Below are positions 60,601 to 64,000 of a DNA stretch of 64,000 bases, one piece after another. The notes below the pieces were generated by a model. The model worked only from the letters and a program-made list of their open reading frames with translations, ran no database searches and had not been told where the DNA came from. Where the stretch lies: NCBI GenBank assembly GCA_963921425.1, contig OY992834.1, positions 18,923,923 to 18,987,922 of the forward strand, read 5' to 3'. How positions within the stretch are numbered: position 1 is the stretch's first letter; every line of letters begins with the position of its first letter. This stretch comes from Dryas octopetala. Lineage: Eukaryota > Streptophyta > Magnoliopsida > Rosales > Rosaceae. Both the position numbers and the translations under genes were made by a program.

Positions 60601-62055
60601 AATAAAACTTGGAGTATTGTCAGTCTTCCAAAAGGAAAAAAGGTGGTCGGCAGCAAGTGGATTTATAAAATAAAGTTTAACTCTGATGGTTCGATTGAAA
60701 GACACAAGGCAAGATTGGTGGCTCGCGGTTTTACTCAAACATTTGGAGTTGATTATAAGGAGACATTTGCTCCAGTTGCCAAAATGAACACAGTGAGGGT
60801 TCTCTTGTCTATTGCTGTTAATCATAAGTGGCCCTTGTATCAAATGGATGTAAAAAATGCGTTTTTGCAAGGGGACCTGGAAGAAGAAGTATACATGCAA
60901 CTTCCTCCGGGTCATCCACAAGAAACTGATTCTACCATGGTGTGCAAACTCCACAAGTCCATTTATGGATTGAAACAATCTCCTCGTGCCTGGTATGCTA
61001 AGTTAAGCTCAGTCCTAGAAGCTGTTGGTTTCAAAAGAAGCAATGTTGATTCATCTCTATTTGTTCGTAATGGCACAGCTGGAAGATTGGTTGTTCTCAT
61101 CTATGTAGATGATCTTATCATCACAGGTGATAATGTTGATGAAATTGTCACTCTTAAGCATTCTCTTCATCAAAAGTTTGCAATTAAAGACTTAGGAGTG
61201 TTGAAGTATTTTCTTGGGATTGAGATGGCAGCATCTAGTAAGGGATTGTTTTTGAATCAAAGGAAATATATCATTGATCTGCTTCAAGAAGCTGAGATGA
61301 TGGATAGCAAACCAGTTAGAACTCCTCTTGACAGTAAGCTCAAGTTAACCTTGGAAGGACAGCCAGTCAGCGACATCAGTTATTATCAAAGATTAGTTGG
61401 CAAGCTTATTTATTTGACTATTACAAGACCTGATATTACATATGCAGTTAGCCTCGTAAGTCAATTTATGCATGCCCCCACTGTGAGACACTTACAGACT
61501 GTCAAAAGAATTCTCAGGTATCTCAAGGGTTCTATTGGACGAGGAATTCTCTTGAAGAGAAATGGTCACACTCAAATTATGGGTTTCACTGATGCTGATT
61601 GGGCAGGGAACCATCTTGATAGAAAATCAACCACAGGCTACTGCACTTTCGTTGGAGGAAACCTTGTCACTTGGAAAAGAAAGAAGCAAAATGTCATTGC
61701 TCGCTCAAGTGCTGAAGCTGAGTACAGGGCGATGGCTTCCACTGCCTGTGAACTTATATGGCTAAAAGGTCTCCTTTCTGATTTAGGGTTCCTAGAGTCT
61801 CAGCCTATGTATCTCTATTGTGACAATCAAGCAGCTATGCACATTGCTTCCAATCCAGTGTTCCATGAAAGAACAAAGCACATTGAAGTTGACTGTCATT
61901 ATGTTCGTGAGCAGGTTCAATCAAAAGTAATTCAAACTGCTTATACTCGCAGTCATGATCATCTTGCAGATATCTTCACAAAGTCTTTAGCCTCATCTCA
62001 GTTTCAACGACTTCTTTCCAAGCTTGGATCAATCAATATACTTGATCCCGCTTGA
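57697..62055 (+). pseudogene. Copia gag-pol polyprotein interrupted by one TAG codon
   Basis: The frame is 1453 codons long from the ATG at 57697. One in-frame TAG at 58090 (codon 132, in gag) breaks it; no frameshift was seen. Order of domains: gag with a CCHC knuckle (CTYCNSVGHVKDRC, about 262-275); aspartic protease DSGATDHM (about 401); pre-integrase HxxxH region (LWHQRLAHPS); integrase with HSDVWGP (Asp about 587), TLRSDNGTEYM and GTPQQNGIAERKNR; reverse transcriptase with FAPVAKMNTVR, YQMDVKNAFLQGDL, YGLKQSPRAWY and YVDD (about 1136-1139); RNase H with FTDADWAG, SSAEAEYRAMA, YCDNQAA and DIFTKSL. This order, integrase before reverse transcriptase, defines Ty1/copia. All catalytic residues are present, but gag would be cut short at codon 132. 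Confidence 0.95.
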
Positions 62056-62062
62056 GGGGGAG

Positions 62063-62325
62063 TATTGGAAGGTACCTTACTGGTTAGGTAGTTGTGTTCT
62101 ACTGTTTGTATTGTAAATCAGTCATAGCTGTATGGCCTTAAGTTGTAAATCAGTCATAGCTGTATGGCCTTAAGTATGGGCTCCCCTTCTTTTCCTGTTA
62201 CCTGCTGTGTCTTCATGTATTTAGTCTGGTCTCCTTGTAACCAAAATAATCAATACAATCAATACACAAACTGTGTTTACATTTTCAACACAATCAATAC
62301 ACAAACTGTGTTTACATTTTCAACA
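62063..62325 (+). repeat. 3' LTR of copia element with 35-bp terminal duplication
   Basis: The first 228 bp match the 5' LTR. The last 35 bp repeat the preceding 35 exactly and are followed by the GAAAA duplication, so the duplicated end is inside the inserted element. Confidence 0.95.
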
Positions 62326-62334
62326 GAAAAGAAC

Positions 62335-62658
62335 GCAGTAGAGCTTCGATATCTTCCAGCAGCCCTCCTGCCAAAGCATAGTTGACTCCGGATTCATTTT
62401 TGCTCGTTATGGTGAACATTACCACTATGGTGGATGGGTGACACGTGTCACTTAACCACTTTTTTGTGACACATGTCACCCATCCACCGTGGTGATAATC
62501 CTCACCACCACTTTTTTGTGGTGAGCAAAAATGGACTGGTTGATTCCACCATTCTTTAGCAGAGTAATCACCTCCTGAGCATCCGTTTCAACCATGAGGT
62601 TCATAAAGCCACACTGTATAGCGAATAGAAGTCCATGGAAAACAGCCAGAAGCTCCAT
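62335..62658 (-). pseudogene. RNase H-like domain fragment (non-LTR retrotransposon type)
   Basis: The minus-strand frame 62658-62534 begins MELLAVFHGLLFAIQCGFMNLMVETDAQEVI, the pattern of the RNase H-like domain (ELLAI..GL..A...G...V.VETDS) common in plant non-LTR retrotransposons and their captured relatives. The reading is broken by a palindromic insertion (about 62398-62533). On its far side (62397-62335) short matches to the continuation of the domain remain. There are no further domains, so it is a dead fragment. The copia element inserted right beside it. Confidence 0.6.
62398..62533. mobile_element. Small palindromic MITE
   Basis: TTTTTGCTC at the left and GAGCAAAAA at the right bound a 136-bp segment. 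Its halves are inverse copies: GGTGGATGGGTGACACGTGTCAC near 62431, mirrored by GTGACACATGTCACCCATCCACC near 62467. A CACTTTTTTGTG core occurs twice. It interrupts the RNase H-like fragment. The target duplication is not clear. Confidence 0.75.
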
Positions 62659-63511
62659 AACTCGTGGAGAGAAATTCCCAACAAAGGGGCAGTGACTTTA
62701 GAAATTGGTTTGGTTGATTCTACAATTATTAATAAATTAATCAAGCCAATACTGGAGTTGATCTTGCTTACCTAATTTTCCATGAAATGAGGCTCTTACA
62801 TTCCTTTTGTTTTTTTTTTCAGTCATTTCGAACTCCACCAATTAGCTTGTGGTGTACTTTTCTCAACGTTAAAAGTGGTTCCAAGTTCGACTCCCCCTTT
62901 CCCAGATAAAAAAAAAAAAATTGTTTCAAGCTCCACCTTGCAATCTTGTATTGTGTTAGAATTGGCCTCATGTTGTACAACAAGAAAAGTTAGTTTACTC
63001 CACAAATATATGAGATTATTTCGTGGACTTCGTGAACTTGAGCTAAGCTCAAAAATTAAGAATCAAGCTCGAGCTTTCATAGTCTTAGGGAAGATCAATT
63101 CTTAAGCTCGTAAATTAATTCTTTACTTAACTAATTGTTTAGTTTCAATTTCGGAATTTTATCTTATTTATAAAAAAAAATTAATCGATTAACTAATTCT
63201 TAAATTATTGACTTCCTGCCAAAATAAAATTTGCATATACACATGATATTTTATGCAAATTATAAGAGAAAAACATAAGTTTGCATTTATAGTTTACAAG
63301 CTTGTTTGAGTTTTTTTTTTTAGTTTTTTTTCTAGACAGATTCATAATAAGCCTAAATGACTAACGTGGTGTTTGGTTGGTGAAATAGAAATGGCGATGG
63401 GATTGGAATGAAATCGATTCCATTGTTTGGCTTTTATTCATTTTTCTTTCTTCTCGTTCAGTGAGCATTGCATTAACAAGGCCCAAAGCGCAAAAATAAA
63501 ATAAAGTTCAG
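62659..63511. other. Intergenic DNA with minor repeat signs
   Basis: No gene is recognised. A segment at about 62845-62925 (TTAGCTTGTGGTG, then AAGTTCGACTCCCCC and an A tract) has a weak tRNA-SINE look. Near 63365, GGTGTTTGGTTGG resembles the end of a MITE, but its partner end is not visible. Confidence 0.4.
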
Positions 63512-64000
63512 TACATATGTTTTATTATAGTTGTAATGTTGTATATAATTTTAAAAATTTATTATTTATGGTATTATACTATTACTAACATAATATTATT
63601 ATATAATAACTTAATAAGCATATTAATAATTTATTGAAGTAAACAAACCATGCAAAGAGCTATTAAATATGTTATGATTCACAAACTTGACAAATAAACT
63701 AGTTAGCTCAGTTGGTTGAAAATTGAAGTTTGTTATGTGATGTCTCATTTTCAAATAACAACATAGCCAAAATCCTATATATATATATATTTTAAGATAT
63801 ATGTGTCTAAACAGGCTTTGGACTTATTTTGGGCTGCTCGTTCGGGCCTAGCCCGGCCCTCTTAGCCCGCAAGCCAAAGCCCGATAGGCAGGCCTTAGGC
63901 TTGTCTATTAAAGCCCAACCCGGCCCGGCCCCGAAGCCCTATTGGGCTTCTATAATTCAAGCCTGAGCCCGGCCCGAACTCGAAAAATTTGAGCCGGGCT
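63512..64000. mobile_element. Truncated second copy of the hAT family, runs off the window
   Basis: It is collinear with 20212-20712 of the first copy: the AT-rich arm, the tRNA-like segment (63696-63760) and then the GGCCC/GGGCC-rich end from about 63830. The left half is missing. The right terminus lies beyond base 64000. The two copies differ at many positions, so the family is not recent. Confidence 0.8.

Larger units (their letters stand above)
57401..62325 (+). mobile_element. Copia LTR retrotransposon, nearly intact
   Basis: The element is flanked by GAAAA (57396-57400 and 62326-62330). The 5' LTR is 57401-57628 (228 bp) and the 3' LTR 62063-62325 (263 bp). The extra 35 bp are a tandem copy of the LTR end (62256-62290 repeated at 62291-62325). 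Otherwise I see only two substitutions between the LTRs, so the insertion is young. Both LTRs start TATTGGAAGG instead of TG and end CAACA. The primer binding site TGGTATCAGAGC starts directly after the 5' LTR (57629) and a polypurine tract GAGGGGGAG (62054-62062) precedes the 3' LTR. A single long polyprotein frame fills the interior. Confidence 0.97.

Overview
This 64 kb window is nuclear DNA from a flowering plant, almost certainly a woody eudicot. It has short-exon genes with GT-AG introns, AT-rich non-coding DNA, long (GA)n and (TAA)n microsatellites, and plant-type transposons in nested layers. I suspect Rosaceae from the overall look, but nothing in the sequence proves it. There is no bacterial, organellar or viral gene content.

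Four host genes can be supported. (1) A SAC3/GANP-family gene (SAC3C type, mRNA export) runs on the minus strand from 9075 to 2968. Its eight exons join in frame to 397 codons. (2) A single-exon mitochondrial-type mTERF gene is on the plus strand at 39115-40233. (3) The alpha subunit of the nascent polypeptide-associated complex is on the minus strand, 46463 to 43906, with four exons giving 203 codons. (4) A Myb/SANT-like DNA-binding protein gene is on the plus strand at 55644-56655, with two exons giving 306 codons. A decayed multi-exon gene on the minus strand (about 15018-11860) looks like a transposon-associated plant-mobile-domain (PMD)/Ulp1-type gene.

Most of the rest is mobile DNA. From left to right: a Mutator-like non-autonomous element (1124-2332); a possible Helitron end near 9368; an old gypsy-type LTR starting at 16255, split by a 1.6 kb hAT element (19107-20726, 8-bp target duplication) and by a large-LTR gypsy derivative (21104-32807, 5-bp target duplication GTACC). 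The gypsy derivative has two 2.6 kb LTRs around only 1.2 kb of internal DNA. Its left LTR carries a complete 5.07 kb PIF/Harbinger transposon (22634-27707, TAA duplication) and a 171-bp MITE (28130-28300, 9-bp duplication). The right LTR keeps the uninterrupted sequence at both sites, so both insertions are defined to the base. A 1.28 kb double-deletion derivative of the same Harbinger family follows at 33233-34515, and then a Mutator-like element split by a 3.1 kb solo LTR (34548-38568). On the right are two neighbouring Mutator-like elements with very G-rich or C-rich cores (51019-52440 and 52637-54004), a young copia retrotransposon (57401-62325) whose polyprotein frame is broken by a single stop codon, and a truncated second copy of the hAT family running off the window end.

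The most unusual item is the Harbinger element. Besides the usual Myb-like protein and DDE transposase it carries a third gene (26792-27238). This encodes a 148-residue protein with three copies of a C-x-C-x8-C-x2-[C/F] module. Each of its three genes has its own TATA-like box. The derivative at 33233-34515 joins the leader of the first gene directly to the N-terminal part of the transposase, giving a short open frame that could encode a truncated, possibly interfering protein.
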